In this document: positions 56,035 through 64,000 of the stretch, piece by piece
How the letters are laid out: every line of letters starts with the position of its first letter
Position numbering within the stretch: the first letter of the stretch is position 1
Assembly (NCBI RefSeq): GCF_000234665.1
Contig: NC_018333.1
Span: forward strand, 926,339-990,338
Direction: 5' to 3'
DNA length: 64,000 nt
DNA from: Leishmania mexicana MHOM/GT/2001/U1103
Lineage: Eukaryota; Euglenozoa; Kinetoplastea; Trypanosomatida; Trypanosomatidae
The notes under the pieces: generated by a model
What the model was told of the DNA's origin: nothing
Databases searched by the model: none
The model's input: the letters and a program-made list of their open reading frames with translations, nothing else
Translations under genes and position numbers: made by a program

Positions 56035-56919
56035 CTATGCTCTGAGCTGGCGTGGACTGTCGTCGTCCAGCACGCTACGCCCCAGCCCGCTACGTGGGCC
56101 GATGATAGGCGAGCGAACCGGTGTGGTCCCGGAGCTGACCGGTGCAGCCAACGGCGCGCTGTAGGGGGCTGAGCGGCTCACATGCGTCTTTTCCTCCTCG
56201 ACCCGGTCCATCCAGCGCTGACGCTCGCGCTCCACCACCCCATCCAGGTCGTGCAGCTTTCGTGTGAGCACGGCGCTTCGGTCTTTACAAGCCGCAACCT
56301 CTGTCATAGCCTCCTCCAACCCCGACTGCATCTGCGCCAGTGCCGAGGCACGCCGCTGCATTAGTTGGTTGAAGTACACCTCGTTTTTCATAAAGGCGTC
56401 GACAACAGCGTTGGGGTTCTCGAGCAGGTGGCGGCTGACCGGTCCGGCAGCTTGCTGAGCGGGGGTCAAGTGGATGCTGCTGCCAGTCGGGGCGGCGTGC
56501 ACAGTGGCTGTCTCAGGGCTGCGCATCGGCTGCAGAGACGGGCTGGAACCCTTCGCCACCACACCACTACAGTTTCCCAGATCCAGTGACGTGGATATTG
56601 TTGTGTTGGCAAGAGCTGCCCTCGCTGACGACTCTCCACCAGCGCGCTGCGGCGTGCGCATGGGTGACGTCGACTCCCCTGCCGATGGCGGTGCGGAGGA
56701 GGCGGGCCCCGGCATCGAAGCTGCTGCCTCCGCGGCGGAGATTTCGCGGAGGTACGACATAGGTACGAAGCCACGGCGGCGTGCGTCCGTGGTTACTTCA
56801 ACCTTTATCCAGCCATCCTGAGCGATGCCCTCCGTGGCACAGAGTATCTCGCCCTTGAAGACGGACAACTCCACGTCCTCCTCCGCCTGAAATTCGTGCG
56901 CCACGACGAAGTACCGCAT
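56035..56919 (-). CDS. SH3-domain and coiled-coil protein
   Basis: The protein is 294 residues from the ATG at 56919; the frame upstream has only non-ATG starts. Residues 1-60 are an SH3 domain. VVAHEFQAEEDVELSVFKG stands for the ALYDY....DELSF..GD block, DGWIKVEV for the GWW.. strand (second aromatic replaced by Ile), and RRGFVPMSYLREI for G.hP.NYV. SH3 domains bind Pro-rich peptides. Residues about 61-180 are Ser/Thr/Ala/Pro-rich and probably disordered. Residues about 200-265 form a coiled coil (ALAQMQSGLEEAMTEVAACK, LTRKLHDLDGVVERERQRW). The tail (SAPYSAPLAAPVSSGTTP) is Pro/Ser-rich and could itself be a phosphorylated or SH3-binding region. SH3 proteins are few in trypanosomatids, which lack classic tyrosine-kinase signalling, so an endocytic or cytoskeletal adaptor role is likelier. 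Confidence 0.9.
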   Translation of the reverse strand: MRYFVVAHEFQAEEDVELSVFKGEILCATEGIAQDGWIKVEVTTDARRRGFVPMSYLREISAAEAAASMPGPASSAPPSAGESTSPMRTPQRAGGESSARAALANTTISTSLDLGNCSGVVAKGSSPSLQPMRSPETATVHAAPTGSSIHLTPAQQAAGPVSRHLLENPNAVVDAFMKNEVYFNQLMQRRASALAQMQSGLEEAMTEVAACKDRSAVLTRKLHDLDGVVERERQRWMDRVEEEKTHVSRSAPYSAPLAAPVSSGTTPVRSPIIGPRSGLGRSVLDDDSPRQLRA

Positions 56920-58548
56920 CTGCTGATGCGTGCGTGTGTGTGCGTATGTTTGTGTAAATGTGCGTGTATGATAGCCTTGCCCGTCCTCACGGTGCAAAGC
57001 AAAAAGACAGCGACGGGGCGTAAGTGGGGGGGGGGGGGGGGCTGCCCTCTCTCACAGGGGCAATGGGAAGGGTGTGCGTCGTCGCCCTCCGTCACCAAAA
57101 GCGGAGAAAGAGACAGCAGAAATGAAGTGCGCGCGTTTGGATGGGTGGAGCAAGAGGGGCATGCAGATCAAGAGAGAGGTAGGCGGCGGTGAAACGTTCA
57201 TGCCCCGCCATCCCTGTGAGTGCGCACGAGGGAGAACGGCGAAGCGTAACGAGGCACCGCAGCCGGCCGCAGCGTTTGTGACAGGAAAAGCATGGGGTGA
57301 CCGGCAAGTGCCAAACGGACGCCGGCGCACATCTGGCCCCTAAGCACGTGTCACTCACGAAGTACACCACGGCGGTGTCTGTGAGGGTCTGCAGCGTTTA
57401 AGACTGGAGCGCCTCGCGATGCGCGGCGAGTTGGGGAGGGGTGGGGGAGATAATGATGAGGTAGTGTGGTGATGTTGTGCTGGAGCATGGCGGTCACAAG
57501 AGCGAAAACCAACACAGGCGGCAGAGGCTTGTGGAGGTGGGCACGAACACACGGCGGAGTTGCAGGCGTGCGACGGGTCAGCAAATGAACAGCGAAAAGA
57601 GCAGAAAAAGAAGTCCACTCACCTTTCTTTTTGTTTTCGTACATTAGAAACAGGGAAAACATGCACACACACACAGAGAGAGGGATGCGACAGCTCTCAC
57701 GGCCACCAAAGATTTGCACAAAAATGCCCGTTGGCGACGCCTTGGCGAGCATGGGATGTGTGCAGACGAGATGAGCCCGTCTCCCTCCCAAAAAAAAAGA
57801 TCGCCGGCAACGCAGCAAACAGCAGCAGCGGTGAAGAGAGAAGCCAGCCGAGAAACAAAAAGGTGACGCAAAAGAGCTGAGGGAGGGGATAAAGGAGGAG
57901 GAGGGAGGGGCGAGCGGTAGAGAGACAGAGAGAGAGCACGCGCACCTTCCTCCATCACATTCACATGAACCTTCAAAAAAAAAGGAAAGCAAAGGAAAGT
58001 GAACGCGTCACTCGTGCGTAGCACATTGGCATGTGCATGCACGTCAAGAAACAACAACCAAAAAAAAAGCAGCAGCAGGATGCATACAGACGCATATCGT
58101 CATATGTATGTATGTATCCATGTACATCTATACTTATTCAACGATGGTATTAGTACGAGACATGAAATCCCCAGCAACCTTGGAGACGAAGGTAGCAGCA
58201 AACGTCATCTTCGTTGATGCCTTGCGCAATAGGCGTTCTTTGTGTGTGTGTATTTCAAGAGTGTCCTATGTACATATGCGAGTGTTTGTGTGAGAGAGAA
58301 ATCAAGAAAAAAGTAAAGAAAAAAACAAAGTGCGAGTGTCTGGGGGAAGGAGGGAGGAAACACCGAGGAAGATGACCACCACCCACCTCTCACACCAAAA
58401 AAAAAGGTGAGGGCCAGAGCTGGGGGCATGCCTTATCCATTCTTCTTCCACTCCCTCGCTCGCATCCGCTGCTTGGGTGGTGTAAAATCAATGGCACGAC
58501 TTGCTGAACCTCGCCAAGAATTATCATGGACTTCCATCGCGTGCTCGA
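56920..58548. other. Intergenic region between LRR and SH3 genes
   Basis: No gene seen. Contains a 16-base G run (57026-57041). A minus-strand CTTTTTGC tract near 56995-57010 followed by AG at 56987-56986 may be the SH3 mRNA acceptor. The rest is purine-rich on the plus strand. Confidence 0.45.
57026..57041 (+). repeat. Poly-G homopolymer (16 G)
   Basis: Sixteen uninterrupted G on the plus strand, i.e. a C tract on the coding strand just upstream of the likely acceptor of the SH3 gene, possibly part of its splice tract. Confidence 0.9.
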
Positions 58549-59724
58549 TCACCCCGTCGCCGCACCTTTCCTTACACAGAGGAAAGGCAGGCGCATGGTG
58601 CCGCCCGTCGCCTTTTTCGGCGGCCCCGTATGCGAGAGTCGATATATTTTCGGCACAGCTACCACTGAAGCGGTCTGGCTCGGCGCGACCTGGGCCTGAC
58701 GATCGAGAAGGTAAAGGCAGTGGAGAGTAGTAGACATGGCGGGATCTGCCAAGTCCCACATCGTCACCTCGTTCAGCGACTCGGGCGTGGCCTTACCTCT
58801 CCGCGTCACCGCCGGCGTCGAAGCAACCTTGGTGGTGGCGACAGAGGCGGCTGAGAAAGAGGAGAGAGCCTGAGCTGATGGTACCGAGGACGACGACGAC
58901 GGTGGCAGCAGCGCCTCCGTATGCATCAATGCGTTCTTTCGCCCTTTGTGAATGCACGCACGCCATTGCCGGTCTGTCTCAGTATAACACACTTTCGGAC
59001 CAACGTCGACGACTGGTGACCGCGGCGATGCATCCGGATTCGACTCCAGCAAGGGCAGCTCATCTATCACAGCCATCGGATTCGCCTCCATATGCTTGAG
59101 CGCTGGCGGGTAAGGCAAGCGACTTCGCCTCACCTGAAGGCGCGTGTAATGCACCGAGGCGCTGTTGAGTATGGCGCGATGAGCGCGGTTGCGGCGCGTG
59201 CAGACCTCGATGTCTTCCAAGACCACACTGCCGACGGTGAAGGGCAGCTCGCAGCTGACAAGGTTAGTCGTGTTGGCCGCCGCCGTCGCGATTACTCGGC
59301 CCCCACATTCGGTTAATGACGTTCCAAATAGCCGCACCGTCTCCACATCTGTTTCGACGAGAATGCGGGCCAGCGTCTCCGCACTCACGTCCGTCAGTCC
59401 GCAGTTGCGGCTCAAGTCCAGAAAGGTGATGCGCGTCATGGTCAAGATGGCAGGCCCGATGTAGAAGCGAAAGTCTTTGTCCACGAGACCGCAGTGCTGC
59501 GCCTCGAGAGTGGTCAGGTGCTGATATCGCTTAATGAGCGCGCAAAGCTCCGCGATCGCCGCCCTATCGAGCACGTTGTCGGACACGCAGAGGTGAGCAT
59601 AGCGATCGTTATGGCGGAGGTACCTCCGCAGGGACTCCAGGACGCCGGCGGTGAGGCCGCCGCGCTGATCCCTTAAATCGACGCACCGACGGTTCGGGTC
59701 CAGCACCTGCCTCGACAGACTCAT
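58549..59724 (-). CDS. Leucine-rich repeat protein
   Basis: The protein is 391 residues. Residues about 25-185 contain leucine-rich repeats of the RNI/ribonuclease-inhibitor type, where strand and helix units alternate. Examples are LCVSDNVLDRAAIAELCALI, TTLEAQHCGLVDKDFRFYIG, ITFLDLSRNCGLTDVSAETL (about 99-118) and TVRLFGTSLTECGGRVIATA. The C-terminal half (about 190-391) is less ordered, with Ser/Ala-rich stretches (PPSSSSSVPSAQALSSFSAA) and a basic end. LRR proteins of this type are common in trypanosomatid flagella and cytoskeleton and act as binding surfaces; the partner is unknown. The ATG at 59724 is the first in frame; no strong splice tract could be assigned. Confidence 0.85.
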   Translation of the reverse strand: MSLSRQVLDPNRRCVDLRDQRGGLTAGVLESLRRYLRHNDRYAHLCVSDNVLDRAAIAELCALIKRYQHLTTLEAQHCGLVDKDFRFYIGPAILTMTRITFLDLSRNCGLTDVSAETLARILVETDVETVRLFGTSLTECGGRVIATAAANTTNLVSCELPFTVGSVVLEDIEVCTRRNRAHRAILNSASVHYTRLQVRRSRLPYPPALKHMEANPMAVIDELPLLESNPDASPRSPVVDVGPKVCYTETDRQWRACIHKGRKNALMHTEALLPPSSSSSVPSAQALSSFSAASVATTKVASTPAVTRRGKATPESLNEVTMWDLADPAMSTTLHCLYLLDRQAQVAPSQTASVVAVPKIYRLSHTGPPKKATGGTMRLPFLCVRKGAATG

Positions 59725-60994
59725 TCGCGGCCAGCTCTGCGTCTACTACGGCAAACAGCGAAAGGGCCCGGGACCGCAGCTAATCCAACAAGTGCGTTGT
59801 GCACACGTGTCGGTGTTGTGTGTAGACTGCTGAGAACAAGAAGAAGAGTGCGCGATGGGTTTTGAGCGTGGCCCCAGCGGAACAACCGGCACACATGTAC
59901 ATCAGAGGAAAGCAAGCGCGCATGGAGGAGATCAATAACGGGAGCAGAAGAGAAGGAAAAGCGCAAAGGGGGAGCGTTACTGTGCAGCATATTAGGTTGT
60001 AGTCGTACCCAGAAAACTGGAGAGAGAGGCCATGCATAAACGCGCGCTAATCTCCATCGCAAACACACTTTGCCGCCCCCCACATACACCACGAAAAGCT
60101 GCCTCAGCGCCCATTCGCCACTTCGAGGGTTCTCTCACCACAACACGAAGAGAAGAGAGGGCGGGATGAAGAGCGCGGAACGCGGGACGAGTTAGTAGGG
60201 AGACAGCGACCGCAACGGGTGGAGTCAGAGAGGAAGAGTCAGAGACAGCGTTGCGTGCTTGTGTGCGTGCTCCTCTTCCGTTTGCCTTGATTATCGTCCC
60301 ACGTTCACCACTCGCCGGAAGAACGAAGGAAGTGAGACGTTTGCATGTCCGCGTCTGTGCGTGTGTGCCGTGCGGGCATGCGTGAGAGAGCGCAGAGGCC
60401 CAAAAAAAAGGTGTACAGCACCTCCACGAGCACCGAAGAATAGGGGTTGAGAAGTGGCTGCAAGAAGGAATAAAACGTCTGCACACTGTCTCAGAAGTAC
60501 GCACCGCACACCCGCTCCGCTGTTGACTAAACATAATGAAAACAGAGTGCTGATGTACCACCTTCTCCAGACTGTACTTCAGCTCTATTCGCAAGTAAAT
60601 ATACAAATTCGTGTGCAAAGACACTCGCTTGACATCACCTCTTCTAGTGATTCACGCGCAATGCACGAACGGAAAAGTCGGTGTAGTGTGCGGAGGAAAA
60701 GAGCAGGGAAGGCGAGGCAATGAAAGGCACGCGGTCAGCCACTCGTGACAGCATTGTCCTCAGGTGCAACCCACAGCCGTCGTCACTCAAACACACAGAT
60801 ATATATATGTGCGTACATCACAAAAGGAGAGAGAGGCAGCACTCGACAACAATAACGAGAGAAACGGAAGAGCGCAAGCACAATAGGCCCTTCCGCCACG
60901 TGGCTGTTGGGGGGGAGATTACTAGCCCAACGCGTTCCGGCATACATCGTCGGCAAGGAGACAACAAGCAAACTTCAGCCATTGTCGTCATGTT
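59725..60994. other. Intergenic region between the large disordered protein and LRR genes
   Basis: No gene seen. Mixed composition with short purine-rich patches and an AT run near 60799-60808. Confidence 0.4.
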
Positions 60995-63772
60995 TCAGGT
61001 CGGGGGCCGTACCAATTCGGAGAACGTGTCGAACATGTTAGCACCTACATGATCCCCGTCACCGCCTTCGTCACCAAGCTCGGCTGCGGTCGAAAAATGA
61101 TTCTGCAACCCCCGCGCTATGTGTGCCGATGTGCGTTGCCCACTGTCGACGCCACCTGGGCCACCGTTCGCACCTCTGCCGCCAGCGCCAGACGGGCTTC
61201 GACAAGGGGGGCCGTTTTGCAGTGGTTTGTATGGCTGGTGCAACCGCGCTGCCTCCTGCTCCGAGTGTTGCTGAGTGATCTTGCGGCGCAGTGCCGGCGC
61301 CAGTACGGCGGGAGTCGGAAGCTGCGAAGGAGAGTACGGGGCGTAAAAGGCTCTTCCGGTGTCACCGTTGACGTTTTCGTCGCCCTCGGTGGCACCGACG
61401 CCATTCGCTGCGGGTCGCTCGTCGACAACTGCTATCTCTAATGTGCCCGATTTCCTCGCGCCCACGGCGCCGTTCACGTCGCCACGCGCTGCACGACCCC
61501 ACACGTCACGCGCACTGTTGACCGAAAACGACGACCCCGCATGGCCAACATCACTGCCACTTCCACCGCCACGCGCCACATCCGCCGACGCAGAAAAGAA
61601 GTCCCACAAGTTCTCCGCTTGATGCGCCGTGATAATTTGAGCCTCAACAAACTCTAAGAGGTGGTTAAACTGGATGGGTACGGGATCGCTGTCGCCATAG
61701 TCCGGAAGTCCCAGCGTCATTTGACGTGTCGTTAGCGACGCCAGCTTGAGCGACTCTTCGCCTGAGGTACCGGTGCTCGCAAAGGTGTGAATGCCGTTGA
61801 TATTTGGCGGGGAGGCCACCTCGGTTCCCATCGCCTCCTCTTTTCTCTCCGCTCCCGTGGCTAACTCGCTGCTCACTCGTGCCTGCTCGCGTGACTTGAA
61901 TTTTGGTGCCCTCGCCAGCGGTGGGAGCGAGGGAGGCGGCGACAGCATTCCAAAGTAGGAGGTGGCATCCTCAGGGGCGGTGATCGGCCGGAAGTTCTCG
62001 CGTGTGAAGATGTGCGCCTTCGCGAAGTCCATCTTCTCTACCTGGTGTGAGCGACCGCCACCAACGTTGCTCTTGCCCCCACTACCAGCACCATTTCGAT
62101 CATGAGAACCGCCAGCACCACTGGCACCACCCCCTGCTGCGCCTCCGAGACCTCCCCGCATTGGTGGATGCGGTGCTGGGTCTGGCGCCGTCTCGGCACG
62201 CCGTGGAATATTGCTCATAGCCCCCCAGTCCTCAAGCTTCATACCGCCCTTGCCCGGCCCCTTCGCGCGTGTCTTTCGCAGTTCTGCTTTGATCTGCTTC
62301 ACCTGCTGCGCCCACGCCTTCTCTCGCTCTGCCTGTTTACGCTTCTGCTCCGCTGCCGCCGCATCATGCGGGGACTGCGGAGGCGAAGCACGTGCAGGTC
62401 GTTCGGCAGGGGTGCTGTTCGTCCGCTTGCAAGACAATGGTTGTGCTGAGCTACCAGGCGTGCGGCTGCTAGGTGCACCGGTCGCGGCGCCAATAACGCT
62501 GTACTCGCGAGTAGGCGTCACAGCGTCGAGCACGGCAGACATCTCAATCACGTCAGAGTCGTCGTGAGTGTTGAGCGGAGGGAGGATGCCACCAGCCAGT
62601 CGGGCAGTCGGACGCGGTGACACATACCGGGCTCCCAGAGCCTTCGCAATTGGAGTGCCACCACCGCTGCCCAGCACCAGCGGCATGCCTTTCCCGCCGC
62701 CGCAAGGTGACAAGCGAGGGTGACCGCCTCCAACGCCGGCCCAGTCAGGACTTCTCGTGCGGTCATTGAGAGATGATTTGAAGTTCTCCCGGCCTCCTGT
62801 CATCGGGCTGCCAGACACGGCACCGGTCAAAAGACCCAGTGGCGACTGGTGCCGGCGCGGCTCTGACGCGCGGCCGCTAGACGGGGCCCGCAAAGGGGTC
62901 TTTACACGACGCAGCGACGGCTTGGCCACTGCGGCGTTGCTGTTAGCTTGCCCCAACTTGTAGATGAGCTCTGTCGGTAAAGACTGCGTATCGTAGCCGC
63001 CATTACCTTTGTTCCTGCTGTGCCCGCTTGCGTCGCTGCCACCACCGCGCTCTCCCGACATGCCACAACTGGGTCGACCACATTCGCTGGGGCGGCGCTC
63101 GAGCAGCGGCGCCTTCTTCCCTGCACCCTCCTTTGCCATGCTAAAGTTGATAGGCAGCGAGTTCGTTTGGTATTCGCCGCCGCTTGCGGCAGCCGTTGAC
63201 CTGCTGCCACGACTGTTGCGCGGACCCGCGCCGCTGCTGGCATCGCGCGATGCTGGCTGCCGACGTGCTCGAGGGGCGGGAGCCTTGCCGTTTTCACCAC
63301 CGGTTTCCGGAGGCGCAGCACCACCGCCGTGCTCACGGACTTCTGCAGGTGTCTGAAACGTAGTCTGGAGGCGACACGCAGGGGAGCCATCCACCTTAAA
63401 CGTTCCCTGGCCTTTGCGGAAGGAGAAGTTGTATCGAGTAGAATCAACAGCACCCGGGGCACCTGTGGCGCCCATCGTCGGGGGAGAAGGGCCGGCTACA
63501 GATGCTGTGACCGCCGGGGAGGCGGTCTGCGTTTTGTTCTCCGCATTCGCCGAAGAAGAGGTCGGCGGCGCATTCACCTTGGGGTCACCCCACCGCTTGT
63601 CCTGCTTTCCTGTGGCACGGTGCTTCTCCGCCTTCAGCCGCTCGGTCTCCCGCACTTGCCGATCAAGCGCCGCCTTGAGCGCCTTCTGCTTCGCCTGCTT
63701 CTCTAAGGCCTCCTTGATTCGGTCCTCCGTCACCACCACAGGACGAGAGTAGATGTAGCGGTCGCCATCCAT
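60995..63772 (-). CDS. Large, mostly disordered protein with N-terminal coil and small C-terminal helical module
   Basis: The protein is 925 residues from the ATG at 63772; upstream frame residues are compositionally UTR-like. The N-terminus (MDGDRYIYSRPVVVTED) leads into a basic coiled coil (about 15-60, EALEKQAKQKALKAALDR). Then about 600 residues are rich in Gly, Ser, Pro and Ala with short repeats of the form YxTxSLPxxFxM/YxTQSLPTELIY (around 200 and 265). These recurring motifs could be docking sites. A second basic helix is near 490-515 (KRKQAEREKAWAQQVKQIKA). Residues about 710-745 form a compact helical stretch (PVPIQFNHLLEFVEAQIITA then HQAENLWDFF), similar in pattern to small helical modules where a residue-poor turn separates two helices (E.GIIT..QAE.LW). 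No enzyme motif. A cytoskeletal or basal-body scaffold is plausible but unproven. Confidence 0.85.
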   Translation of the reverse strand: MDGDRYIYSRPVVVTEDRIKEALEKQAKQKALKAALDRQVRETERLKAEKHRATGKQDKRWGDPKVNAPPTSSSANAENKTQTASPAVTASVAGPSPPTMGATGAPGAVDSTRYNFSFRKGQGTFKVDGSPACRLQTTFQTPAEVREHGGGAAPPETGGENGKAPAPRARRQPASRDASSGAGPRNSRGSRSTAAASGGEYQTNSLPINFSMAKEGAGKKAPLLERRPSECGRPSCGMSGERGGGSDASGHSRNKGNGGYDTQSLPTELIYKLGQANSNAAVAKPSLRRVKTPLRAPSSGRASEPRRHQSPLGLLTGAVSGSPMTGGRENFKSSLNDRTRSPDWAGVGGGHPRLSPCGGGKGMPLVLGSGGGTPIAKALGARYVSPRPTARLAGGILPPLNTHDDSDVIEMSAVLDAVTPTREYSVIGAATGAPSSRTPGSSAQPLSCKRTNSTPAERPARASPPQSPHDAAAAEQKRKQAEREKAWAQQVKQIKAELRKTRAKGPGKGGMKLEDWGAMSNIPRRAETAPDPAPHPPMRGGLGGAAGGGASGAGGSHDRNGAGSGGKSNVGGGRSHQVEKMDFAKAHIFTRENFRPITAPEDATSYFGMLSPPPSLPPLARAPKFKSREQARVSSELATGAERKEEAMGTEVASPPNINGIHTFASTGTSGEESLKLASLTTRQMTLGLPDYGDSDPVPIQFNHLLEFVEAQIITAHQAENLWDFFSASADVARGGGSGSDVGHAGSSFSVNSARDVWGRAARGDVNGAVGARKSGTLEIAVVDERPAANGVGATEGDENVNGDTGRAFYAPYSPSQLPTPAVLAPALRRKITQQHSEQEAARLHQPYKPLQNGPPCRSPSGAGGRGANGGPGGVDSGQRTSAHIARGLQNHFSTAAELGDEGGDGDHVGANMFDTFSELVRPPT

Positions 63773-64000
63773 GACGCACACACCTTTTTCTACCCCGGCG
63801 TGCGCGTGTACGTATTGCGGAGCTTCTATAGGTGAAGGGTGATGTGCGCGCTCTGGACGAAGGCAACGCAGCGCTCGAGAGAGCGAGGGTCGAGTACGCG
63901 CCAAACCGTTCCGGTGCGGTCCGCTCTATGAAACCACAACACAAAGAAAAACGCTTGTCGTCCTGAGAAAAGGGGCGGAAAAAAATTAAAACACAGGAAA
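63773..64000. other. 5' region of the last gene, cut by the window edge
   Basis: Presumed 5' UTR. Purine-rich patches on the plus strand near 63941-64000 could hold the splice tract. Confidence 0.4.

Overview
The window looks like nuclear DNA of a trypanosomatid, most likely Leishmania. About 18 intron-less genes all lie on the minus strand, as in a polycistronic directional gene cluster. Many have a pyrimidine tract and an AG on the minus strand just upstream of the ATG, as expected for trans-splicing. Intergenic DNA is strongly purine-rich on the plus strand and full of (TG)n, (AT)n and poly-G runs. The formate-tetrahydrofolate ligase gene is one that I recall lying on L. major chromosome 30. 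Species and subgenus cannot be fixed from the sequence alone.

Layout from left to right. 1-3862: no gene. 3863-7108: coiled-coil protein resembling TSNAXIP1. 7109-16817: a 9.7 kb gene-free stretch with a SIDER2-like retroposon (10580-11124) and a decayed ingi/L1Tc-type non-LTR retrotransposon (DIRE, 12550-15745). 16818-18047: protein with two ADF-H/coactosin-like domains. 18048-24145: 6 kb without genes, containing a short retroposon copy (22985-23423). 24146-31561: reticulon-domain protein, a divergent leucyl/phenylalanyl-tRNA-protein transferase-like protein, and formate-tetrahydrofolate ligase. 33096-44734: PABPN1-like RRM protein, a degenerate EF-hand-like protein, an ER thioredoxin-like membrane protein, a replication factor C small subunit and a TOG/CLASP-like protein, with a second SIDER2-like copy in inverted orientation at 37819-38389. 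46089-53529: a 113-residue protein, an elongin B/ubiquitin-like protein, a mitochondrial TPR-like protein, a secretory-pathway membrane protein and an SLC35/TPT transporter. 54201-54677: an inverted copy of the short retroposon. 56035-63772: an SH3-domain protein, a leucine-rich repeat protein and a large disordered protein.

The genes are co-transcribed housekeeping and cytoskeletal functions and do not form one pathway. The most distinctive signal is the retroposon family. Two 433 bp copies, apparently identical, carry the 5' ~310 bp and a 3' end related to the decayed DIRE, as RIME does to ingi or NARTc to L1Tc. They sit in inverted orientation 31 kb apart, which could matter for gene amplification. 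The best protein-level leads are the bacterial-type N-degron transferase homologue that lacks the expected catalytic Asp and Gln, and the elongin B-like protein.
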